In this document: positions 55,677 through 64,000 of the stretch, one piece after another | How positions within the stretch are numbered: position 1 is the stretch's first letter | Layout of the letters: the number at the start of each line of letters is the position of its first letter | Assembly: GCA_018398805.1 (NCBI GenBank) | Contig: JAGFBZ010000728.1 | Span: forward strand, 307,539 to 371,538 | Reading direction: 5' to 3' | Source of the DNA: Hirundichthys speculiger | Taxonomy: Eukaryota > Chordata > Actinopteri > Beloniformes > Exocoetidae | Length of the DNA stretch: 64,000 bases | Position numbers and translations under genes: made by a program | Notes under the pieces: model-generated | What the model saw: the letters and a program-made list of their open reading frames with translations, nothing else | Told to the model about the DNA's origin: nothing | Database searches by the model: none

Positions 55677-57982
55677 TTAGTCCAATGATAAATCAGTCCG
55701 CAGATATGCTTGTCTGAAAAGGTGAGTTTTAAGGCGTGATTTGAATGTAGTGACAGAGTCCGAGTGTTGAATGTCCAGTGGCAGTGCGTTCCAGAGGCAG
55801 GGGGCTGAGCGGCTGAAGGCCCTCGACCCCATGGTGGACAGGCGAGCAAATGGGATGGAGAGTTGGATAGAGGAGGGGGACCTGAGAGTGCGGGTGGGAA
55901 TTTTGATGTGGAGGAGCTCAGCAATATAGTGGGGAGCGAGGTTATTGATAGCCTTGAAAGTGAGAAGAATGATTTTATAGATAATTCGGAATTTAATTGG
56001 AAGCCAATGGAGCTGCTGTAGAACGGGTGTTATATGACTGGAAGAGGGTGTTCTGGAAATGATTCTGGCAGCAGAGTTTTGAACCAGTTGTAGTTTATGG
56101 ATGGATTTGTCTGGTAAACCGAAGAGCAGGGAGTTACAATAGTCCAGGCGGGATGCAACCAGAGTGTGAACCAGGATAGCAGTACTGTTGGGTGTGAGAG
56201 ATGGGCGGAGACGGGAGATATTCCGTAAGTGGAAATAGGCTGAGCGGGTGACATTATTAATGTGGGACTGATATGAAAGTGTACTGTCAAGGATGACACC
56301 CAGACTCTTAACCTGAGGGGAGGGGGAAACTGAGGAGTTGTCAAGAGAGATGGATAAACTGTCTATTTTTGAAAAGGTGGATTTGGTGCCAATGAGGAGG
56401 AGCTCGGTTTTGTCACTGTTAAGCTTGAGGAAGTTGTAGGAGAACCAGGAACTGATTTCCTGTAGGCAGTCGGTGAGGGAGGTCGGTGGGAGAGAAGAGG
56501 TGGGTTTGGTGGACAGGTAGAGCTGGGTGTCATCCGCGTAGCAATGAAAATGTATATTATATTTATGGAAAATACTGCCAAGGGGGAGAAGGTAGATGAT
56601 GAATAGGAGAGGTCCAAGCACTGAGCCTTGAGGTACACCAGAGGAAAGGGGGACGGGTTGTGATGTAAATGTTTTCAGTTGAACCTGCTGAGTGCGGCCA
56701 GAAAGATATGACTTAAACCAGTACAGGGTGTGTCGGATAGTCCAATGGTGGCCAATCTGTCAATGAGGATGGTGTGGGAGATTGTGTCAAAGGCCGCACT
56801 CAGGTCAAGGAGGATAAGAATGGTGATGAGTCCAGTGTCTGCAGCGATTAGGAGGTCATTGGTGATCTTGAGAAGTGCTGTTTCAGTGCTATGAAATGGA
56901 CGAAAACCAGACTGGAATTGTTCATAGAGGTTGTTATGGGAGAGGTGATTATGAACCTGAGATGCAACAGTTTTTTCTAGAATTTTAGAAACAAAAGGTA
57001 GATTGGAGATGGGACGAAGGTTGTTGAGATTATTAGGGTCAGCACCAGGTTTTTTGAGAATTGGAGTTACTATGGCAGATTTGAGAGCTGAGGGAACAAT
57101 ACCAGAGTTAAGGGAAGAATGAACTATAGCAGTTATTATAGGGGACAGAGAATGGATGGAGGCTTTGACCAGAGAGGTGGGGAGAGGATCAAGCTGACAG
57201 GTAGACGGTTTAGAGTTATGGATGAGGTCTGTTATGTCAGCAACAGAGGGAAGTTTGAAACTGGAGAACGACTGAGAGAAAGAGATTTTGAAAACTGGGA
57301 AGGGTGACGGCGCTGATATGAGAGGGGCTAATTTCTGATGAATACTGTCAATCTTTTCTTTCACTGAAGAATGCCACAATGGAATTACAGAAGTCTGTTG
57401 AGTAGAAATGAGGAGGAAAACAGTCTGGTGAGCGTAGGTAGGGTTTTGTTAACCCAGGTGAATAATGCTCGAGTGTTTCCGTGGCCTTTGTCTAATTAAA
57501 TCTGCATAGTAGGTGGATTTTGCCGAGGAGAGTGAGTCCTTATAGAAGAGAATGTGATTCTTGAACAAATCCTTATGAACGGTGAGACCAGTTTTTCTGC
57601 TAAGCCGTTCCAGTTGGCGGCATTTGGCTTTGATCTGACGGAGTTCAGGTGTAAACCAAGGTGCAGATTGGGTGAAGGAGACTGTCCGGGTTTTTAAGGG
57701 TGCCAGGGTGTTCAATAGATTGTGGAGGCCATTATTGTAGTGAGAGAGCAGTTCGTCCAGAGTCGATGTGGAGTTAAAGCAAGGAAGATTAGCAATCCCA
57801 GTATCCAATGAAGTTAAGTTAATGTCCTTAATATTACGGAATGAGATGATGCGATGTTGTTTTAATTTTGGATAGACTGACATTAACCATGAATGAAATG
57901 AGCATGTGGTCAGAAATGGGAAGGTCAACTGCAGAAAAATTGTAAGGAGAAACACCAGAGCAGCAGATGAGGTCCAGAACAT
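55677..57982 (-). pseudogene. L2-like ORF, linker and reverse transcriptase
   Basis: 57449-57982 gives APWFTPELRQIKAKCRQLER (linker). 56675-57379 gives KPSTCQLDPLPTSL, NNLRPISNLPFVSKILEKTV, QSGFRPFHSTETALL and LLDLSAAFDTISH (first catalytic Asp). 55677-56621 continues with [27 protein letters not shown] (catalytic YADD intact), [34 protein letters not shown] and a C-terminal HWLPI / LWNALP thumb region. Frames change at least at about 56640-56720, 57380-57450 and 57834-57982. All catalytic blocks are visible, so decay is by small indels rather than truncation. Confidence 0.85.
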
Positions 57983-58962
57983 GTCCTTTTGAGTGGGTGG
58001 GAAAGTTGATTAATTGCTGTAATCCAAAACTTTCCAAGCAAGATATGAAGTCTTTGGTGAAGCAGTTATTGGAATTGTCCATATGTATATTAAAATCACC
58101 AAGTACAATTATATTAGAGGAGAGGGAGGATATCTGAGTGAGAAAAGTAGAAAATTCACTGATGAAGTCAGAGTTGGGTTTGGGGTGGACGGTAAACGGT
58201 GGCAATTATGGTAGGAGAAGGACCATTCAGTTTTAAGGCAAGAGATTCAAAAGACTGGTATGCTGGCAAAGAAACAGACGAGACTTTCCAATTCTCTCGA
58301 TAGATCATCGCGAGACCTCCCCCACGGCCAGTGACACAGGGGTGACAGATGTAAACAAACCCAGGGGGCGTGGCTTCATTCAGCTGGGAAAAGTCATGTT
58401 GTTGTTGCCATGTTTCATTCAGGCATAAAAAGTCATACTTGCGGTCAATGATGATATCCTGAAGGAGCTGTCCTTTACTCGAAAGTGAGCGGATGTTAAA
58501 TAGTCCGAAACGGAGATTACTGTTGTCACTCGTGTAGGGAATGTTAGCCGACCTGGCTAGGTTGGCTAGCACACCGTGGTCCCCTCTCCTGGAGCGATAC
58601 CTCGGTTGACGGCGAGATGAAGACCAGAAGGACTTGATGGTAGAAGATTCATCAATATTGAAACTCCGTCGGGACCCACGGTGGATGTATCTCCGTCGAG
58701 GAAGACGAGCAACGTCGGGGCAAAGCTGCAAACTCGATGATGGAGCAGTCGAGTGGAGGCGAAGTTTCAGGAGCTCAGCAGCCGAATATTGAAGCAGGGA
58801 TGTTGAGAAGTTAGTTTGAAAAAGCAGGATGATCCAGAAAAATAGCGACCACATGGCCAACCTGTTAATCCACATACTGGCACAGAAATCGGGTCCAGAG
58901 AGCAGGAGCAGCCAGGTCGAGGAGTACGAGCCGCGGGGGTCACAGGTAGGCTCAAAAGCCAC
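57834..58962 (-). pseudogene. L2-like ORF, endonuclease region
   Basis: Frame 58168-58962 encodes LRFGLFNIRSLSSKGQLLQD, then FLCLNETW, GRGGGLAMIYRENW and TIIATVYRPP; it continues after a shift near 58168-58205 with NIIVLGDFNIHMDN and VDLPISDHMLI. These are the endonuclease/exonuclease/phosphatase-family motifs (N, E, GD-x-N, SDH). The N-terminal 130 residues include a hydrophobic stretch WSLFFWIILLF that is unusual but of unknown relevance. Known role: nicks the target strand. Confidence 0.8.
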
Positions 58963-59425
58963 ACAAATGTAAAGTAATCCAATATAATATGGTGTCAGAA
59001 TGTAAAATACAAAAGAGCAGCAAAATTAGAGTAGAATGACCATCACAAGAGTCGAGACGGGAATAAAAAGTTAAATTAAAAATCCGGAGAGCAGCGGCAG
59101 TCACTCACGCCAGCGTTCACTCAAGCCGGAAGTTAGTGTACAAGGCAGGGATGCCCACTTTCTTCATCCATATTTGCTTTTTTCATAGACCCTCTTGCAG
59201 CAGCCGTACGTAAACATAGTAAAATCTCAGGAATACAGACAGGATATGCAACACAAAAGATTAGTTTATATGCAGATGACATTCTATGACAACCTCAGTA
59301 GTTGGGATGTGGCTGCCCAAACAGAACTTCTATCATTTAAAACAAACAATAATAAATATCTAGATTAAATATTTCTCCTAAATTGTCAGAATTAGTTGGC
59401 CTTAATTATAATCCTCTATTAAAGA

Positions 59426-59871
59426 CTGAGCATGCTCAGTATGTAAGGCTGTCTGAGCATGCTCAGTGTGTAAGGCTGTCTGAGCATGCTCAGTCTGTCA
59501 GGCTGACTGGGCATGCTCAGTCTGTAAGGCTGTCTGAGCATGCTCAGTGTGTAAGGCTGTCTGAGCATGCTCAGTGTGTAAGGCTGACTGAGCATGCTCA
59601 GTCTGTCAGGCTGACTGGGCATGCTCAGTCTGTAAGGCTGTCTGAGCATGCTGAGTTGTCTGAGCATGCTCAGTCTGTAAGGCTATCTGAGCATGTTCAG
59701 TGTGTAAGGCTATCTGAGCATGCTCAGTGTGTAAGGCTGTCTGAGCATGCTCAGTGTGTAAGGCTGACTGAGCATGCTCAGTGTGTAAGGCTGACTGAGC
59801 ATGCTCAGTCTGTCAGGCTGACTGGGCATACTGAGTTGTCTGAGCATGCTCAGTCTGTAAGGCTATCTGAG
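59426..59871. repeat. 27-bp palindrome-core satellite, left segment
   Basis: About 16 monomers of the form TGAGCATGCTCAGT plus GTGTAAGGCTGTC. The core TGAGCATGCTCA is a perfect palindrome. The segment starts directly inside the L1 relic after TTAAAGAC. The 27-bp period equals nine codons, so one frame on each strand stays open (SEHAQCVRL and MLRQPYTLS repeats); these are not genes. Confidence 0.97.
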
Positions 59872-61669
59872 CAGTCACGTGCAGAGGGGGGGGCTTAGGG
59901 TGCTCGAGCACCTGCCCCTTTGCCCCCTTGATGGGCAAGTGCCCTTTTGTCAAGGCATTTTTTTTAATTTTTTTTTTTTGGGTGCGTGTGTGTAGGCCTG
60001 CCTGTGCCCTTTAACAATAACATTTAAGAATTAATAAGAATTTAGCTAAATAAAATGATGACCTTTAACGTTGTTCATCCTTGACGTGCCCCGACACGCC
60101 CCCACGTGCCCTCACTTGCCCTCCCTGCTCTGACCCCGTCGCGACTGATGACACCTGGATGCTGCAAAGTGCAAACTCTGTTTGCAGGAGAAAAACTGAC
60201 AAGCTTACAGGAGTATTTATCTTCAATTGCCGGTAAGTAGGGTTTGCAGCATGTGCACGTTGTTTGGTGTATTGTAAGGCAACCGACGAAGTGAAATGAG
60301 CATGCTGTGTGCAACGTTACCTGTTACCAGAGTCAGATACTCTGCTTTTACTGACTTGACAAGTAGTGGCCATTAGCCGCTAGCTAACCGAGGGGGGCGG
60401 AGGGGAGTATGATAGGCTTCTTGTTTCTGTCTTTCTTTTGTCATGGGCGAAGTGTAGTTCTGTCCACCGTTTTAGAGAACATATGATTAAAGGGCTTTCC
60501 CCACCTTTCTGGAGGGCTTATATTTCACTAAAACTGTGCAAATATGCATATTTACATAATGTTGGACTATTATAATTACAATATTGTTTTAAACACACAC
60601 ACTGTATTTCTATATTTTGTAAAGAAAATGCATTCAGAACAGGATTAGAATAGATGTATATTTTAAATATTACAAAATATGGATTTTACAGCAGCAAAGT
60701 TAATGTTTACAACAGCAAAATTATTATATAAACTGAACAATATCTCACTAGGAAGAAATAGGAAAATGTCAGTGAAAAAATGTAATTTTAACTAACTAAT
60801 ATATTGTGTGTACGTATACATCTATAAGTATATGTGTATATCTGCGCAATTTAAACATTTAATTAGCTTTCTGCCTTGCCCAAAGTGGATAGTCAAACAA
60901 ATTGAATGTAAGCATAAATACATTATGTTATATTGATTACGTTATTACTTTATTCTTCTACTTATTATCACTTTATTATTATAGCATTAGGAATAAATAA
61001 TTAAGGACAGATTCTGGATCAGCACCATGAAGCAAACTTGTGGCCATAGTATACAGTATTTCTGGAAAAGGAATGAAAAGTCACTATGTGTGTACATGTG
61101 TGTGTGTATGTGTAAGTGTGTATGGGGGAATCAGATTTTCTTTTATTAATCATGATATTTCATTCTGCAGACATGCCTCGTAAGGAGGGGAGGTGGAAGA
61201 AAAAACAAAAGGAGCCGCGTGAGGCTGCTAAAGGCAGTGGATCCCTCACTAGCTGGGTGAAGAGCACAACAGGTAAGAATAACACATGTACCAGTTGTTT
61301 ACATTGCAGAGGTATTCGGGTATAAAATACAACAATAATAAACACAATTGCAATGTTTTAGTTCTATAACATTTTTGTATAATTACCTTATTAGGTGCAA
61401 CAGTTGTCAAGTATGAATAATGAAATAATAGATTAATGCAATAGCAAATTGTGCCTTGTTCTCAGATGGACAGCGAGTGATGAAATGGGATGGGGACAAT
61501 GATATAGTATGATGCAATTTCATGTTACATTCTTTATGAATATAGGTTGCTATAATTCAGCTAGTTATGCTATAAGTTATGTCGTCATAAGCTGTTTTAA
61601 AGTCTTGTTCCATGTGCCCCTTTTTTAACTTTCAGCACCTGCCCCTCCAAAGGTCTCTGCACGGCCCTG
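59872..61669 (+). mobile_element. hAT element inserted in satellite, with transposase exon
   Basis: Ends CAGTCACGTGCAGAGG and GGTCTCTGCACGGCCCTG are inverted repeats. Identical TATCTGAG lies on both sides (59864-59871, 61670-61677). That octamer also belongs to the monomer, as expected for insertion into a repeat. The 1.8 kb interior keeps gene-like parts: a splice donor at 60233, a complete small exon at 61171-61272, and an acceptor TTTCAG ending at 61634. No catalytic region. The A/T-rich body between is not recognisable. Confidence 0.9.
61171..61272 (+). pseudogene. First coding exon of a hAT/ZMYM-type transposase
   Basis: Preceded by a pyrimidine-rich tract and TTCTGCAG (acceptor, ends 61170) and followed by AG-GTAAGAAT (donor, 61273). 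It opens two bases in with MPRKEGRWKKKQKEPREAAK, then GSGSLTSWVKSTT. A basic N terminus followed by a hydrophobic SLTSWV stretch resembles the first exon of ZMYM-like hAT transposases. The rest of the gene is missing in this non-autonomous copy, unless it splices to sequence outside. Could be translated as a short peptide, but there is no evidence of that. Confidence 0.5.
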
Positions 61670-64000
61670 TATCTGAGCATGCTCAGTGTGTAAGGCTGTC
61701 TGAGCATGCTCAGTGTGTAAGGCTGACTGAGCATGCTCAGTCTGTCAGGCTGACTGGGCATGCTCAGTGTGTAAGGCTGTCTGAGCATGCTCAGTGTGTA
61801 AGGCTGTCTGAGCATGCTCAGTGTGTAAGGCTGACTGAGCATGCTCAGTCTGTCAGGCTGACTGAGCATGCTCAGTCTGTAAGGCTATCTGAGCATGCTC
61901 AGTGTGTAAGGCTGTCTGAGCATGCTCAGTCTGTAAGGCTGTCTGAGCATGCTCAGTCTGTAAGGCTATCTGAGCATGCTCAGTGTGTAAGGCTGTCTGA
62001 GCATGCCCAGTGTATAAGGCTGACTAAGGCATAGTCAGTATGTAAGGCTAACTGAGCATGCTCAGTCTTTAAGGCTGTCTGAGCATGCTCAGTATGTAAG
62101 GCTGTCTGAGCATGCTCACTCTGTAAGGCTGTCTGAGCATGCTCAGTGTGTAAGGCTATCTGAGCATGCTCAGTCTGTAAGGCTGACTGAGCATGCTCAG
62201 TGTGTAAGGCTGTCTGAGCATGCTCAGTCTGTTAGGCTGTCTGAGCATGCTCAGTGTGTAAGGCTGTCTGAGCATGCTCAGTCTGTAAGGCTGTCTGAGC
62301 ATGCTCAGTCTGTAAGGCTATCTGAGCGTGCTCAGTGTGTAAGGCTGTCTGAGCATGCTCAGTCTGTGTAAGGCTGTCTGAGCATGCTCAGTCTGTAAGG
62401 CTGTCTGAGCATGCTCAGTGTGTAAGGCTGTCTGAGCATGCTCAGTCTGTAAGGCTGTCTGAGCATGCTCAGTCTGTAAGGCTAACTGAGCATGCTCAGT
62501 GTGTAAGGCTGTCTGAGCATGCTCAGTCTGTCAGGCTGACTGAGCATGCTCAGTCTGTAAGGCTGTCTGAGCATGCTCAGTCTGTAAGGCTGTCTGAGCA
62601 TGCTCAGTGTGTAAGGCTGTCTGAGCATGCTCAGTCTGTAAGGCTGACTGAGCATGCTCAGTCTGTAAGGCTGTCTGAGCATGCTCAGTGTCTGTCTGTA
62701 AGGCTGTCTGAGCATGCTCAGTGTGTAAGGCTGTCTGAGCATGCTCAGTCTGTAAGGCTGTCTGAGCATGCTCAGTCTGTAAGGCTGTCTGAGCATGCTC
62801 AGTCTGTAAGGCTGTCTGAGCATGCTCAGTGCTGTAAGGCTGTCTGAGCATGCTCAGTGTAAGGCTGTCTGAGCATGCTCAGTGTGTAAGGCTGTCTGAG
62901 CATGCTCAGTCTGTCAGGCTGACTGAGCATGCTCAGTGTGTAAGGCTGTCTGAGCATGCTCAGTATGTAAGGCTGTCTGAGCATGCTCAGTCTGTCTAAG
63001 GCTGTCTGAGCATGCTCAGTGTGTAAGGCTGTCTGAGCATGCTCAGTGTGTCAGTCTGTAGTGTCTGAGCATGCTCAGTGTGTAAGGCTGTCTGAGCATG
63101 CTCAGTCTGTAAGGCTGTCTGAGCATGCTCAGTCTGTAAGGCTGTCTGAGCATGCTCAGTCTGTAAGGCTGTCTGAGCATGCTCAGTCTGTAAGGCTGTC
63201 TGAGCATGCTCAGTGTGTAAGGCTGTCTGAGCATGCTCAGTCTGTAAGGCTGACTGAGCATGCTCAGTGTGTGAGGCTGTCTGAGCATGCTCAGTGTGTA
63301 AGGCTGTCTGAGCATGCTCAGTGTGTAAGGCTGTCTGAGCATGCTCAGTTTGTAAGGCTGTCAGGCATGCTCAGTGTAAGGCTGTCTGAGCATGCTCAGT
63401 CTGTAAGGCTGACTGAGCATGCTCAGTGTTAGGCTGTCTGAAGCATGCTCAGTGTGTCTGTCTGAGCATGTGCAGTGTGTAAGGCTGTCTGAGCATGCTC
63501 AGTCTGTAAGGCTGACTGAGCATGCTCAGTCTGTAAGGCTGTCTGAGCATGCTCAGTGTCTGTAAAGGCTGTCTGAGCATGCTCAGTGTGTAAGGCTGTC
63601 TGAGCATGCTCAGTCTGTCAAGGCTGAGCTGAGCATGCTCAGTGTGTAAGGCTGTCTGAGCATGCTCAGTGTGTAAGGCTGTCTGAGCATGCTCAGTCTG
63701 TAAGGCTGTCTGAGCATGCTCAGTGTGTAAGGCTGTCTGAGCATGCTCAGCATGCTCAAGCAGCTGTCTGAGCATGCTCATCTGTCTAGGAGCAGTGCTC
63801 AGAAGGCTGCTGAGCATGCTCAGTCTGTAAGGCTATCTGAGCATGCTCAGTGTGTAAGGCTGTCTGAGCATGCTCAGATGGCATGCTCAGTGTGTAAGAG
63901 GCTCAGTGTCTGAGCATGCTCAGTCTGTCAGGCTGACTGAGCATGCTCAGTCTGTAGGCTGTCTGAGCATGCTCAGTCTGTAAGGCTGACTGAGCATGCT
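61670..64000. repeat. 27-bp palindrome-core satellite, right segment, runs off window
   Basis: About 86 monomers. Variation is mostly at two sites: GTGTAAGG or CTGTAAGG after the core, and CTGTCTGAG or CTGACTGAG before it. In CTGACTGAG monomers followed by CTGT the palindrome extends to 18 bp (GACTGAGCATGCTCAGTC). Order becomes irregular at about 63440-63480 and 63730-63910 with partial and shortened units. All long frames here are repeat artefacts. Confidence 0.98.

Larger units (their letters stand above)
55520..59137 (-). mobile_element. Nearly full-length L2-like LINE, frameshifted
   Basis: Minus strand order is 5' leader (about 58983-59137), endonuclease, linker, reverse transcriptase, and 3' UTR ending in GGCGCCTCTAAATAAAATG and a TTATTATTA tail at 55523-55555. 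This tail is characteristic of fish L2-type elements. Length about 3.6 kb. Four or more frameshifts break the single expected frame into segments listed separately. Inserted in the L1 relic. Confidence 0.85.
54690..59425 (+). pseudogene. L1-clade ORF2 reverse-transcriptase relic, split by L2-like LINE
   Basis: Left part (54690-55519): SPEEINETFRNFYKSLYSSP, then TELHKALKLMSNNKSPGPDG and FPAEFYKHFW, then decayed sequence through the F-x-F motif region to STNGIMSQRF. Right part (59138-59425): TRQGCPLSSSIFAFFIDPLA, then QKISLYADDIL with an intact YADD box near 59268-59280, a stop and further RT residues SELVGLNYNPLLKT. The two halves join exactly where a reverse transcriptase continues from F-x-x-x-RGTRQGCP, proving interruption by the element at 55520-59137. 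Frameshifts and stops make the copy dead. It opposes the left-edge L1 in strand. Confidence 0.85.

Noticed and set aside
59383..63817. Long open frames on both strands with nine-residue repeats (SEHAQCVRL, MLRQPYTLS)
   Set aside because: The 27-bp satellite period is a multiple of three, so open frames are automatic; both strands are open and no start or domain context exists.
61670..64000. CRISPR-like array
   Set aside because: Monomers are contiguous with 13-bp near-constant linkers, not variable spacers; no cas-like genes; the surroundings are animal repeats.

Overview
The window looks like a gene-poor (intergenic or intronic) stretch of a ray-finned fish genome, probably a percomorph teleost. 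I infer this from the mix of repeats: Rex1-like, L2-like, RTE-like and L1-clade LINEs, a tRNA-derived SINE, many short hAT elements with clean 8-bp target duplications, Tc1/mariner-like and Tigger-like relics, and long (TGGA)n and (ATC)n arrays. I found no convincing host protein-coding gene and no free-standing tRNA or rRNA gene. The one long intact reading frame outside tandem repeats is a LINE ORF1 protein (1941-2945, minus).

Layout. 1-3061: 5' three kilobases of an L1-clade LINE on the minus strand, nearly intact (ORF1 open; ORF2 with two frameshifts, both next to A/T-rich runs). 3062-8231: LINE tails, Rex1-like relics, deletion derivatives and mariner-like fragments. 8418-27339: a train of non-autonomous DNA elements (hAT at 8418, 11815, 12944, 14780, 18028, 19360, 20404 and 24681; a TA-duplicating element at 26260), with an L1 ORF1 relic at 23.5-24.4 kb and unique DNA between. 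28995-40330: mariner relic, RTE relic split by a hAT, Tigger element with a nested repeat, hAT MITEs, Rex1-like and L2-like relics, and a hAT/ZMYM-type transposase relic. 40960-50180: a TTAA-flanked element, a sequence-duplicated MITE, more hATs (one nested in another) and inverted relatives of families seen in the first half. 51745-54040: (ATC)n then about 1.9 kb of (TGGA)n. 54690-59425: L1 reverse-transcriptase relic interrupted by a 3.6-kb L2-like LINE. 59426-64000: a 27-bp satellite built on the palindrome TGAGCATGCTCA, itself interrupted by a 1.8-kb hAT that still carries a transposase exon with splice sites.

The elements do not form a pathway. What they record is an insertion history: exact or near-exact target duplications date several insertions relative to one another (hAT in RTE, SINE in hAT, repeat in Tigger, hAT in hAT, L2 in L1, hAT in satellite). 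The most unusual items are the palindromic satellite, whose core matches the p53-family half-site consensus in essentially every monomer, the near-intact L1 with a 12-bp CRE palindrome at its 5' end, and folded 3' tails shared by several LINE families.
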